64,000 nt of DNA from an uncultured Aquimarina sp. Lineage in GTDB: Bacteria > Bacteroidota > Bacteroidia > Flavobacteriales > Flavobacteriaceae. The notes under the pieces were generated by a model, which was not told where the DNA came from, did no database searches, and was given only the letters and a program-made list of their open reading frames with translations. Positions 35,759-44,943 of this stretch are shown one piece after another; the stretch's first letter is position 1; each line of letters opens with the position of its first letter. Made by a program: the position numbers and the translations under genes. Where the stretch lies: positions 124,001-188,000 of the forward strand of contig NZ_CANLYD010000013.1 in NCBI RefSeq assembly GCF_947495315.1. Direction: 5' to 3'.

Positions 35759-38700
35759 ATGGCTAGAAAATTTGTTCCAAATGGACAGAAAGTTAAATGT
35801 AGTTTTGGTAAAGGAGAAACGGCTAAGATTAACATAAGTAGACCCAGTACAACCAAATTACATGACGAAATCTGGGCCACAACAGCGGATAAAGAAATTA
35901 CCCCTTTTGATGTGTGTTCTTGTCCAACTAATGCTTCTAAAAAATGCTTACCGCTATTACAAGAGTGGTTGCCTAATACTGTTGCTATAAACGTGAAAAA
36001 TGGTGGGAATAATTTTCTACTGGGTTCCAGTCAAAATACTTGTATTGCAAATGTAACTTTTATTGGGCTTGTTGAGATAGATCTTGAAGAAGCCAACGTT
36101 TCTAAAGATGCTCAAGATTTTGCTAAAAATAATCCAACTAGCAATGAAGGAGAAGGTTCTTCATCTAGTCCTACCTCAAACCAATTAGGAGGTGGCGGAG
36201 CAGAATCAGAAGCTATGCAAACAACAGATTCGAGTACTGATGACTCTTCATGGAGGGATCTCGAAGAAGGAAAGGATATAAAAGACGACTTAATAGCCGC
36301 TGCTAATAAAAAGACTGAGGAGGAAAAACAACAAACTCAAGATTATATAGATGCAGGTACAAATCGAATCGATGAAGGTCATGAAATTGAAAGAGCAGAT
36401 GAAGCTTCTATTGAAGAAGCTATAGAAGATGCTAATAGATTAAGAGCGGAAGCTATTGTGTTAGATCATAAAAGTGAGAATCCAGATCCAACGGTAACGG
36501 CGGAACTCGAGGAAGAACTTGAAGCAGGGATGCCTGAATATTCTTTGCAAGGTTCTTTAGGGGCAGGTGTTGGTTATGTCGAAGGAGCAGTAAAAGAAGG
36601 AATAATTGACCCCGTAGTAGGGGCTTATAAACTTTCAAAGGGGATTGCTACATCTTTAGATGACATAGGAATGTTTTATATGCATAGGGATCCTGTTTAT
36701 CTGATAGCTTTACAAGCTTATGATCCAGATAGGCTTGAAGAAAGATTGGTGCTTAATCAGATTCAGGATGATGCCCTTTGGGAAAGAGTGAAAAACTTGC
36801 CTAAAGAAGCTAAGGATCAATATGTTAAAGATTATAAAGAAATAGGAAGAGACTTGCAATCAGGAGATGACCAAGTTGCAGGAAAAGCTGCTGGAAAAGG
36901 TGTAGTAAAAACAATTTTTCCTCTTAAAAAAGTTATAAAAATGGGTAGTAAAATCTTCAATAAAGATTTTATGAAAGAATTGAATTTGAAATCAGTAGTT
37001 CAGGGAGCTAAGGGAGAATTATTGGATCATCTTACTGGAAACATATATAGTAAACTTCCTTATATGGGGAAAATTAAGGAGATCATGAATTCGGCTAAAA
37101 CTTATAAGAACAAAATTGCTGAAATTAAAGGAGTTTTAAAATCGTTTAATGAAGGAGCCCATCCTAGCACATATACTAAGACACCTGCTCCAGTCCCTTC
37201 TACAAAAACACAAGGAGACACTACCAATGATAAGGCAAATGATCCTAAAAATTCTCAAGAAGGCTCACAGAAAACAAACAAAAATAGCATTTGTAAAGGT
37301 GATCCCGTAGATGTAGTTACCGGAGTAAACATCTACGATTATGTTGATTTTGAGATTCCAGGAACTATTCCAATACACTGGAAAAGAATTTGGTATTCTG
37401 ATTCTGCATACAAAGGTTCATTAGGCCATGGTGTTCATTATAATTATGATATTCACCTTACAACTAGATCAGAGGATATATTACTTACACTTGGAGATGG
37501 TAGACTTGCTTTTTTCTCTTTGGTAAACGAAAAAAACAAATCAGAATTTAATAGAGCAGAGAAGCTTAAGCTTACATATGTTGATTCCTCCAACTATCAT
37601 TTGTTTGATTACGAAGAACAACTTACGTATGTATTAACCAATTATTCAGGAAGCTATAAACTTTCTAGAATCATAAAAGATGAGCATACAAGTGTTCAAT
37701 TTAACTATCAAGGTAATAATTTAAAAGAAATTGTAGACACTGCTGGAAGGCTTATCAAAATTCATCATAATGATGACAACAAAATCATAAAAATCACTCA
37801 GCATCATCAATCAGAAGAGCGAACATTAGTTACCTATGAATATAATAAGGTTGGAGATCTTACCAAAATTACAGATGCTACAGGAAAATCTGTAATAGCA
37901 GTCTATAAAAACCATTTGATGATTTCTAAAACACATCGTGAAGGAGCCACTTGTTTTTGGGAATACGAATCTTACAACACTGGAGCTAGATGTACTCGTA
38001 CCTGGTTGGAAGGAGGAACTTTGGACTACAGTTTCGAATATCACGATAAATACAATTATGTATGGGATTCTTACGGACACAAAACGACCTATTACCACGA
38101 AAATAACATACCTGTAAAAATTGTTGATCCGTTAGGCGGTATTACAACCAAAGAGTATAATGAATTTGGCGAACTAATAAAAACAACGGATCAAGAAGGA
38201 CTACAAACACAATATAAATATGATGATTTTGGAAATGAAACATCTATACGGTACCCCGATGGAGCCAATGTAGAATTTGCTTATGATGATGAAGGGCATT
38301 TACTTTTACAAACATCACCAGAAGGAGGTATACTTTCTAGATATTTTAAAAATAATAAGTTGGATACTATTATGTATCCAGACCAAACCATGCAAACTTT
38401 TGAATATAATGAGTCTGGTTTGGTTTCTAAAATCGCGGATGCCAATGAAAACACAACACATCTTTTTTATGATGAAGACCATAACCTAAATCGCATGGTT
38501 TCTCCAAACGGAGAAGAATCTTTTTGGGAATATAATGCTTGGGGTCAATGTATCAAAACTATTAACCCTGCAAAGCATCAACAATTATTTTCTTATGATC
38601 CTTTAGGTAATGTATCTACAATTAGACTACCTGATAAAAACGCGATACAACTAGAATATGACAGTTATGGAAGAGTTAGAAAAGCAATTGATAATGAAAG

Positions 38701-40735
38701 AATTCTTACATACGAATACACCTCTCAAGGGAATTTGAAGTCCAGAAAACAAGACGGTCGAAAAGTTTTGTTTAGGTATAATAAAGAAGAACAACTTATT
38801 GGAGTAATCAATGAGCATAAAGAAGCTTATAATTTTACTAGGGATGCAATGGGTAATATCATCAAAGAGGAAGGTTTTGATTATATTTCTAGAGGTTTCA
38901 TAAGGGATAAGGCTGGAAAGGTAATTAAAGAGGAAAAATCCAATGATAAATTCAGTATCTATGAATATGATAAAGGGGGTCGTGTATCAAGGGTAGAATA
39001 TCACGATAATTCTTGGGCTACATTTGATTATAATAAAGATGGATTGTTAATCCAAGCTGTAAACCCAAATAGCCACGTGAAAATTAATCGTGATGAAGCA
39101 GGAAGAGTTTTATCCGAGGATCAGGATGGTCATACAATATCTTATGATTATAATGATGAAGGGCAGCAATCAAAAATAAAAAGTAGCTTAGGTGCTTCTA
39201 TAGATCTTAAGTACACAGATCTGGGAGAAATCTCATCGGTAAAAGCTAAAAATCAGCATAATAACATCTGGAAAGCTAATTTTAAGTACAATAGCTTGGG
39301 TATGGAAACAGAGCGTTCCTTACCAGGAGGTATAAAGGCAAGCTGGAGTTATGATCATGCTGGAAGACACAAGCAACAAGTAATCAAAAAACAAGAGGTT
39401 CAAACCAGACGAAGAACATATTCCTGGGATGTCAATCATAAATTAAGAAAAATTGTAGATAATCTCTCTCAAGGAGTTGTCACTTTTGATTATGACGATT
39501 TCAAGAATCTTGCGTGGGCACAATACGAAGACAAATCATACGACTATAAATTACCAGATGAAGTAGGGAATCTATATCGCACTAAAGAGAAAAAAGATCG
39601 TGAGTATGGTCGTAATGGTCAATTATTGACTTCAGGGAATAATAAGTATGAATATGATGATGAAGGAAATCTAATTAAAAAATCATCTCCAAAAGGAATC
39701 TGGAAATATGATTGGGCAGCAAATGGAATACTAAAAAGCATCTATCGTCCGGATCGGAGTATTGTTGAAATAGAATACGATGCACTAGGAAGAAGAACTG
39801 CTAAAGTTATTAAGCAGTGCCCTTCAAAAAAGTCAGAGAACAATCCAGATCTAATTACTCGTTTTGTTTGGAATGGAAATACACCATTACACGAATGGAA
39901 CTATAAGTTAAAAGATCGTCCACAAAGCATTATCAATGAAACGGATCAGTTATCTATAAATCAAGAAGAACCTATAGAAAATTTAATTACCTGGGTCTTT
40001 GACCATGGTACTTTTAAACTTGCAGCAAAAATCACTAAGGATGACACCTACTCTATCATTACAGATCATCTGGGCACACCTGTAGAAATGTACAACAGTA
40101 AAGGTGAAAAAACCTGGCATGCAGAATATGACATATACGGAAAAATTCGTAACCTTGTAACAGGTTCATTGAATGATTGTCCTTTCCGTTTTCAAGGTCA
40201 ATATGAAGATTCTGAAATCGATTTGTATTATAATCGTTTTCGATATTATAATCCTGAAGAAGGTATTTATATTTCTCAGGATCCAATACGATTGGCTGGT
40301 AATAATCCAACAATGTACGCATATACCCATGATACTAACGGTTGGGTAGATCCATTTGGACTTAATAACATAAAAACGGGTTCAGGTCGTGATCATGTAA
40401 CTTATGAAGGTATTAAAAATGGGAAACCTTACGTAGGTTATGCAAGCGCACCTTCTTCCGAAGGGCTAACTTCTGCTCAAATTATAAGTAGAAGATATAG
40501 TGCAAATTTTAATAATTTTGGTGGAATCCCACCGGAATCCGTTTATGAAGGTTCAGGAGTTAGAGGAAGAAATACTGCTAAAGGTTTAGAGCAACAAATT
40601 TACGAGACTAATGTTAATAAATATGGCAAAAAAGGTGTAGCCAATATAGATAACCCTGTTAGCGAGAGGAATCCGAAAAAAGATGTTTATGCTAGAGCAG
40701 CAGACAGACATTGTAAAAAGACTAAACCCTCTTAA
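35759..40735 (+). CDS. PAAR-like/RHS polymorphic toxin
   Basis: The 1658-residue protein has four parts. An N-terminal DUF4280/PAAR-like domain (about 1-110: FVPNGQKVKCSFGKGE, FDVCSCPTN, KCLPLLQEWLPNT) caps the VgrG tip. A helical, acidic linker follows (about 110-500). From about 512 (GDPVDVVTGVNIYDYVDFEI) there is a DUF6531 domain and YD repeats forming the RHS shell. The RHS core closes with YNRFRYYNPEEGIYISQDPI and NPTMYAYTHDTNGWVDPFGL (about 1480-1536). The last 122 residues are the variable toxin: YVGYAS, SRRYS, KGLEQQIYE and NIDNPVSERNP resemble a GIY-YIG/URI-type nuclease layout, which is inferred. The next gene probably encodes the immunity protein. Confidence 0.85.
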   Translation: MARKFVPNGQKVKCSFGKGETAKINISRPSTTKLHDEIWATTADKEITPFDVCSCPTNASKKCLPLLQEWLPNTVAINVKNGGNNFLLGSSQNTCIANVTFIGLVEIDLEEANVSKDAQDFAKNNPTSNEGEGSSSSPTSNQLGGGGAESEAMQTTDSSTDDSSWRDLEEGKDIKDDLIAAANKKTEEEKQQTQDYIDAGTNRIDEGHEIERADEASIEEAIEDANRLRAEAIVLDHKSENPDPTVTAELEEELEAGMPEYSLQGSLGAGVGYVEGAVKEGIIDPVVGAYKLSKGIATSLDDIGMFYMHRDPVYLIALQAYDPDRLEERLVLNQIQDDALWERVKNLPKEAKDQYVKDYKEIGRDLQSGDDQVAGKAAGKGVVKTIFPLKKVIKMGSKIFNKDFMKELNLKSVVQGAKGELLDHLTGNIYSKLPYMGKIKEIMNSAKTYKNKIAEIKGVLKSFNEGAHPSTYTKTPAPVPSTKTQGDTTNDKANDPKNSQEGSQKTNKNSICKGDPVDVVTGVNIYDYVDFEIPGTIPIHWKRIWYSDSAYKGSLGHGVHYNYDIHLTTRSEDILLTLGDGRLAFFSLVNEKNKSEFNRAEKLKLTYVDSSNYHLFDYEEQLTYVLTNYSGSYKLSRIIKDEHTSVQFNYQGNNLKEIVDTAGRLIKIHHNDDNKIIKITQHHQSEERTLVTYEYNKVGDLTKITDATGKSVIAVYKNHLMISKTHREGATCFWEYESYNTGARCTRTWLEGGTLDYSFEYHDKYNYVWDSYGHKTTYYHENNIPVKIVDPLGGITTKEYNEFGELIKTTDQEGLQTQYKYDDFGNETSIRYPDGANVEFAYDDEGHLLLQTSPEGGILSRYFKNNKLDTIMYPDQTMQTFEYNESGLVSKIADANENTTHLFYDEDHNLNRMVSPNGEESFWEYNAWGQCIKTINPAKHQQLFSYDPLGNVSTIRLPDKNAIQLEYDSYGRVRKAIDNERILTYEYTSQGNLKSRKQDGRKVLFRYNKEEQLIGVINEHKEAYNFTRDAMGNIIKEEGFDYISRGFIRDKAGKVIKEEKSNDKFSIYEYDKGGRVSRVEYHDNSWATFDYNKDGLLIQAVNPNSHVKINRDEAGRVLSEDQDGHTISYDYNDEGQQSKIKSSLGASIDLKYTDLGEISSVKAKNQHNNIWKANFKYNSLGMETERSLPGGIKASWSYDHAGRHKQQVIKKQEVQTRRRTYSWDVNHKLRKIVDNLSQGVVTFDYDDFKNLAWAQYEDKSYDYKLPDEVGNLYRTKEKKDREYGRNGQLLTSGNNKYEYDDEGNLIKKSSPKGIWKYDWAANGILKSIYRPDRSIVEIEYDALGRRTAKVIKQCPSKKSENNPDLITRFVWNGNTPLHEWNYKLKDRPQSIINETDQLSINQEEPIENLITWVFDHGTFKLAAKITKDDTYSIITDHLGTPVEMYNSKGEKTWHAEYDIYGKIRNLVTGSLNDCPFRFQGQYEDSEIDLYYNRFRYYNPEEGIYISQDPIRLAGNNPTMYAYTHDTNGWVDPFGLNNIKTGSGRDHVTYEGIKNGKPYVGYASAPSSEGLTSAQIISRRYSANFNNFGGIPPESVYEGSGVRGRNTAKGLEQQIYETNVNKYGKKGVANIDNPVSERNPKKDVYARAADRHCKKTKPS

Positions 40736-40745
40736 ATTATAAAAT

Positions 40746-41429
40746 ATGTCAGGAAAAATGATTTCTTGGAAAGAAAATAAAGTTATAAGTATTGAAACGA
40801 GAAAAAATGTTTTTGTTCTAGCTCAAATGCTTAAAAGGCCCTATTTAAAGTTTTATAATCTTTTCAACTTAGATAATAATTGGGAAAATGTCGATTTAAA
40901 TAAAATTGACACCCTATTTGTAAATGCTGTTACTAATCAGTTTCTTAAGTTTAGTAATATTTCTGAGGTTAAAAATATTAATCCAAAAACCTCTAATAAA
41001 GATGTTAAACTTTGGATTAAAGGATTCTCAGGTAATAGAAAAGTTGTTGTTTTTGAAAATACCGAATTCGAGAAAGAAATTATTATACTTGGCTCTACAC
41101 CAGGCGGTTTACTTGTTGAAAGAAGTATATATAAAAAAGGGAAATATGAGCATCCTAGCGGACTTTTTGATAAAGTAGTAATCGATAATATCCCTTTAAA
41201 TAAATCTGAACTAATCAATAATCATGAGCTAATGTCCTTAGCAGTGTTTCCTTCAATGAATGAAAGATTGTTTTTATGTTATAAAAAGAAAAAAAATGTT
41301 GATCCATTTAAAGATTTAAGGTTTGATAAAAAACTAGTTATTGATGATCATAAAATTTTTATTGAAATAATATCAAGTTCTGACAAGTCAGATCAAGAAA
41401 AAATTTTACAAGATTATTTTACAAATTAA
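40746..41429 (+). CDS. Putative immunity protein for the RHS toxin (Imm26-like)
   Basis: This 227-residue protein lies 10 nt after the toxin gene, the usual place of immunity genes. It has no signal peptide. The N-terminal half (ISWKENKVISIETRKNVFVL, then LKFYNLFNLDNNW) has the beta-rich pattern of Imm26, but the match is by eye only. It should bind and neutralise the toxin tip in the cytoplasm. The stop overlaps the next ATG by one base. Confidence 0.5.
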   Translation: MSGKMISWKENKVISIETRKNVFVLAQMLKRPYLKFYNLFNLDNNWENVDLNKIDTLFVNAVTNQFLKFSNISEVKNINPKTSNKDVKLWIKGFSGNRKVVVFENTEFEKEIIILGSTPGGLLVERSIYKKGKYEHPSGLFDKVVIDNIPLNKSELINNHELMSLAVFPSMNERLFLCYKKKKNVDPFKDLRFDKKLVIDDHKIFIEIISSSDKSDQEKILQDYFTN

Positions 41430-42307
41430 TGAAAACCTACCTAAAAGATATTATCAAAGAAAAGCAGTTCGACGGAATCATTTCCAATGTGAATGAGGTT
41501 ACAGCATATTTCAAAGATTTATCTCCTGACTCTAACTCTTTCATCAGTATTATCAATAACAACAATAATGTACTAAGATTTACTTGGGTTGCCGAGCAAA
41601 AATGGCTGGTAGAATATCCAGTAGTCACTAATCAAATACATCAACAAAGATATGCTAATGAATCAGAATCTTTAGTATTGATAAATCGTGTTAATGATAA
41701 TGAAAGTTTTGATAATTTCTCAGGGTTTACAGAAGTACCCGTTGGAGAATTCACTCTAGATGAAATTCTAGAATTTAAAGAAGAAGATGCATACCTTTTA
41801 AGAGAAGAAGAACCTCCTACAAAAAAAGTAGTTACTCCTAAAAGCACAAGTACAGTATCAAAATCTAAAAAAACTTCCAAATCATCTCTAATCTTTGGAG
41901 ATATAACTATTCCCAAAGAACAACCTAGAACCAAATACGTTCCCAGAGTTACTTCCAAAAAAAAGCCAAAAACTTCTACTTCTCCACTTAAACAGTTTAA
42001 AACATCGGCAGAAGAATTAAAAAAAGAAAAACAACAACCTAGTACAGCTAAAGCTCCTGTAAAACCGGTAACTAAAAAAGCTGCTAAACCTAAATCAACT
42101 AAGGATAAAACTAATCATACCAACCTTCTACATCTAGGAAAAACTACAAAACCTAAAAAAGATAATAAACCTTCTTTAGTCATGGGAGAACAACTTGGCA
42201 CAGATCAAAAATCAACAACCGCTCCTACTCCATCAAAACCTAAAAACACCAGTAGTAGTTCGAAAAAACCAAAACCTTCTAGTGATAATAGCTTTTTTAG
42301 TATTTAA
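41429..42307 (+). CDS. Lys/Ser/Thr/Pro-rich protein coupled to the immunity gene
   Basis: The 292-residue protein has a globular N-terminus (about 1-130; MKTYLKDIIKEKQFDGIISN, FRFTW-like FTWVAEQKWLVEY, GFTEVPVGEFTLDEILEF) and a long disordered tail of Lys, Ser, Thr and Pro (about 135-292) containing two short LxxGxxTxxK-like hydrophobic islands (SSLIFGDITIPKEQ, HTNLLHLGKTTKP, PSLVMGEQLG). The three islands share a small hydrophobic-Gly pattern and may be binding motifs. The start overlaps the upstream stop (TAATG), so translation is coupled. It could be a loading chaperone or second immunity factor; neither is shown. Confidence 0.5.
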   Translation: MKTYLKDIIKEKQFDGIISNVNEVTAYFKDLSPDSNSFISIINNNNNVLRFTWVAEQKWLVEYPVVTNQIHQQRYANESESLVLINRVNDNESFDNFSGFTEVPVGEFTLDEILEFKEEDAYLLREEEPPTKKVVTPKSTSTVSKSKKTSKSSLIFGDITIPKEQPRTKYVPRVTSKKKPKTSTSPLKQFKTSAEELKKEKQQPSTAKAPVKPVTKKAAKPKSTKDKTNHTNLLHLGKTTKPKKDNKPSLVMGEQLGTDQKSTTAPTPSKPKNTSSSSKKPKPSSDNSFFSI

Positions 42308-42505
42308 CTAATTTTATGTATTAGAAATTCTATTGCTTCTTTGAGGTATTGTAAATTTTCGTATTCAACATTTCATCACTAAATTTCAGAATACAGATTT
42401 AAGTTATGCAACCTATTATGCACATCCACATCAATCTGTTGTTTATCCACAATTTTAGACCAAAGCCCCACTATACGCATAGTATCTTATTTCTAAATAA
42501 TACCT

Positions 42506-42533
42506 TAAGTATACTTATTACATCGCGTAATAA
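42506..42533. promoter_or_regulatory. Overlapping palindromes upstream of the GG-peptide gene
   Basis: TAAGTATACTTA (42506-42517) is a perfect 12-bp palindrome. It overlaps TTATTAC-atcgc-GTAATAA (42515-42533), an inverted repeat with 7-bp arms. Both lie 23-50 bp upstream of the ATG at 42556, where an operator would be expected. The regulator is unknown. Confidence 0.4.
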
Positions 42534-42555
42534 ATAAACTTAAATTTTTTACATT

Positions 42556-42738
42556 ATGATTAACAAATTATCAAACTTAGGAAAAGCTTTAACCAGAGAA
42601 CAACAAAAAACAATCAATGGAGGGTTACTCTTACCGTGTCATAATAATAGGGATTGTGAAGATCTTACTGCTAGTTATAATTATCAGTGTGTTGCCGTTC
42701 CTAGTTCTCCATTCGGTAGACTATGTGTTTTAAGATAA
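42556..42738 (+). CDS. Double-glycine leader, Cys-rich bacteriocin-like peptide
   Basis: The 60-residue peptide has a classic double-glycine leader: a helical LSNLGKALTREQQKTINGG with GG at residues 22-23, the recognition form for peptidase-containing ABC exporters. The 37-residue core has four cysteines (28, 34, 45, 57), enough for two disulfides. Such peptides in Bacteroidota are annotated as bacteriocin-like, without shown activity. A second GG peptide follows after 34 nt. No C39-peptidase exporter or modifying enzyme lies in the window. Confidence 0.7.
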   Translation: MINKLSNLGKALTREQQKTINGGLLLPCHNNRDCEDLTASYNYQCVAVPSSPFGRLCVLR

Positions 42739-42772
42739 CACAAAACGTTATAATAATTAAAATTTTTACACA

Positions 42773-42916
42773 ATGAAAAAAAACATTTTAAACTTAGAAG
42801 GAGTTAAAGTGCTCGGAAAAAAAGTACAGAAAACTGTTCATGGTGGTTATGATGGATGTGACTGCGGAGTAGTTACTAATATGCCATTTTTTTGTCCATA
42901 TAGACCATGTAACTAG
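42773..42916 (+). CDS. Second double-glycine leader Cys-rich peptide (47 residues)
   Basis: This short gene starts MKKNILNLEGVKVLGKKVQK and has GG at residues 24-25 (TVHGG). The 22-residue core YDGCDCGVVTNMPFFCPYRP, ending CN, holds four cysteines (29, 31, 41, 46). The leader resembles that of the peptide 34 nt upstream in spacing of leucines and in the GG site, but the cores are different. It is probably co-transcribed with it and ended by the terminator at 42958. Confidence 0.65.
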   Translation: MKKNILNLEGVKVLGKKVQKTVHGGYDGCDCGVVTNMPFFCPYRPCN

Positions 42917-42957
42917 AAGAAAATAGTTGGTTATTTTTTAACGGAGAATAACAGATT

Positions 42958-42998
42958 AAAACCCTCATCTATTTATAAAAATAGATGAGGGTTTTTTA
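42958..42998 (+). terminator. Intrinsic terminator after the GG-peptide pair
   Basis: A long near-perfect stem (AAACCCTCATCTAT with ATAGATGAGGGTTT) and a T-tail follow the second peptide gene by 42 nt. It also faces the convergent LRR gene. Confidence 0.85.
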
Positions 42999-43051
42999 TT
43001 AATTGATTGATGAAATAAAATGATACAACTAATAAAAATAAATATCCAATA

Positions 43052-44584
43052 TTAATCTATAACCGTAAGTTCATAGGCTGGCAAATACGTTTTCACGTTA
43101 CTAAATTCTGTATTAAATAATCGAACACGGTATGTCCTTCCTTCGGGTAAGTCTTTATTCGGAACAGATGGTGATATTAGTTCATATGACAAATTATTAG
43201 TTCCATTGATGAATTGTTGTGTAGCACTTTCAAAAACAAGCACCTGATCTGGTGTATCTTCTCTTTTTAGGACATCAGATATATTTACTTCATGAACCTG
43301 AAAACCTATCTCTCCAAAATCTATATCAAATGGACCATCTCCGTCTATAAAAACAGGATCTATAACAGCATCTAAAACAACATCTATAAAAAATAAAGAA
43401 CTAACGCCTACTTCTGTTGTATTGAAACCATACTCAGAACTTACTCTCAAGTCACTACACTCTCCTTCACTAATAATCATAGCGCCAAGATCTTCTAGAA
43501 TACATACTTCCTCTGGGATTTCATTAAGCTGTAGATTACCGGATATATCTAAAACATCTAAAATAGTAAGTGCTCCTAGCTCCTTAGGAATATCGGCAAT
43601 CATATTATTACTTAAATTAATCGCTTTAAGGTTTATTAGCTCTCCTATCTTAGGACTAATTGTATTAATGTGGTTGTTTTGTAAATTTAGATCGGTTAAT
43701 TGAGTCAGCATGCCGATTTCGTCCGGCATCACACCATCTGCATTCGTTAGAAACCCTATTTTATTATCTGATAAATCTAATTTCTTAAGCGTACTAGCGC
43801 CAAAAATGCTTCTATTAAAAGTCTGTATGCCCTGACTTCCTGTAATTGTCAGTGAAATTAGTTTCTCCAGTGAATTAAACCCTTCAGGTACAGTAGTAAG
43901 GTTTGCGTTATCCATTAGTGTAATCAATTCTAGATTCTTTAATGCAAAAAATCCTTCAGGAATCTCGAAAAAATTACCATTGATGAAACTTAATTCTACT
44001 AATGAAGAAAGCTGACCTATATCACTAGGAATATTATCTAATGTAGTATTTTCTATGAACAACTTTTCTAAATTAGCCAAGACTCCAATTCCTTCTATTT
44101 CTCCAATTCCAAACTGATCTAAAACAAGTTCTTTTAAATTCGATAAAGAAAACAAACCTGGTAAAAAGTCATCCGATTCGATGATAGCACTATTACCGGA
44201 TAATGATAATTGTTCTAGCTTTTTTAAATCAAATAACTCATTAGGAATACTTGTGAGTCCATTATCTTTTAGTTTTAATATTGCTAAATCGTCTAACAAA
44301 TTGATTGTTGGAGTAAGTATTGTAATACCTTTATTTTCAATATTTAACCCAATTAGCTTATTGTTTTCTATAATAAGTCCTTCCCAATTCTCTATATTAT
44401 CCGGATTACCATCCCAATTCAAAGTATTATTAGGGTTATCTTCTAATATTTTTAAAAGTACACTATTTACATCCTCAAAATCATCCTCAATTACAATGGT
44501 AATAAGATCTTCATCTATTTCTTTAGTACAGGAAACTAATAAACCTACACACAATATAAAAACCCTCAAATATAAACTCTTCAT
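43052..44584 (-). CDS. Leucine-rich repeat lipoprotein
   Basis: The 510-residue protein has a lipoprotein signal (GLLVSC, Cys19) and, from about residue 80 to 390, a run of LRR units of the form LxxLxLxxNxLxxIPxELxxLxxL (for example LTDLNLQNNHINTISPKIGE and LKAINLSNNMIADIPKELGA). A beta-rich C-terminal domain of about 120 residues follows. The repeats should give a curved binding surface outside the cell; the ligand is unknown. No operon partners are evident. Confidence 0.85.
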   Translation of the reverse strand: MKSLYLRVFILCVGLLVSCTKEIDEDLITIVIEDDFEDVNSVLLKILEDNPNNTLNWDGNPDNIENWEGLIIENNKLIGLNIENKGITILTPTINLLDDLAILKLKDNGLTSIPNELFDLKKLEQLSLSGNSAIIESDDFLPGLFSLSNLKELVLDQFGIGEIEGIGVLANLEKLFIENTTLDNIPSDIGQLSSLVELSFINGNFFEIPEGFFALKNLELITLMDNANLTTVPEGFNSLEKLISLTITGSQGIQTFNRSIFGASTLKKLDLSDNKIGFLTNADGVMPDEIGMLTQLTDLNLQNNHINTISPKIGELINLKAINLSNNMIADIPKELGALTILDVLDISGNLQLNEIPEEVCILEDLGAMIISEGECSDLRVSSEYGFNTTEVGVSSLFFIDVVLDAVIDPVFIDGDGPFDIDFGEIGFQVHEVNISDVLKREDTPDQVLVFESATQQFINGTNNLSYELISPSVPNKDLPEGRTYRVRLFNTEFSNVKTYLPAYELTVID

Positions 44585-44943
44585 AATCTTATATTTAATT
44601 ATACATTACTACTCTTAATATTACAAATATGTCCGAAAAATTTATCATACAACTTCACGAGTGGTCTAATGACAATATTTTGTGGATGAATGCACATATA
44701 TTTAATCCTAGGTAACTGACATCCCTTTATTGACAATATCTTTTGGAGAACGAATTCACACTTATATCTAAGCTGAGTAACATCATGCTTGCAAACAAAA
44801 AACCCAAAAAACAATACATTGATCCATAAAATGCTCACCAAAATCCTCAAACAACTATTTTACTTTAAAATAAGTACTTAATTCGTCTTTTGAATATTCT
44901 ATTAATTTTTGAAAACAAAAATTTAACTCAAAAAGCATTATTA
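44585..44943. other. Intergenic region of 359 bp
   Basis: It lies between the divergent LRR gene and the barrel gene. An 83-codon minus-strand ORF (44599-44850) shows no coding character. I see no RNA or repeat. Confidence 0.4.

Noticed and set aside
33833..42307. Complete type VI secretion locus
   Set aside because: Only the spike, effector and accessory genes are present; no sheath, tube, baseplate or membrane-complex genes were found.
42443..42451. Perfect DnaA box TTATCCACA
   Set aside because: It is single, in an accessory intergenic region without AT-rich repeats or clustering, so chance is more likely.
44599..44850. 83-codon minus-strand ORF before the LRR lipoprotein gene
   Set aside because: The translation has irregular composition, no recognisable motif and no clear ribosome-binding context.
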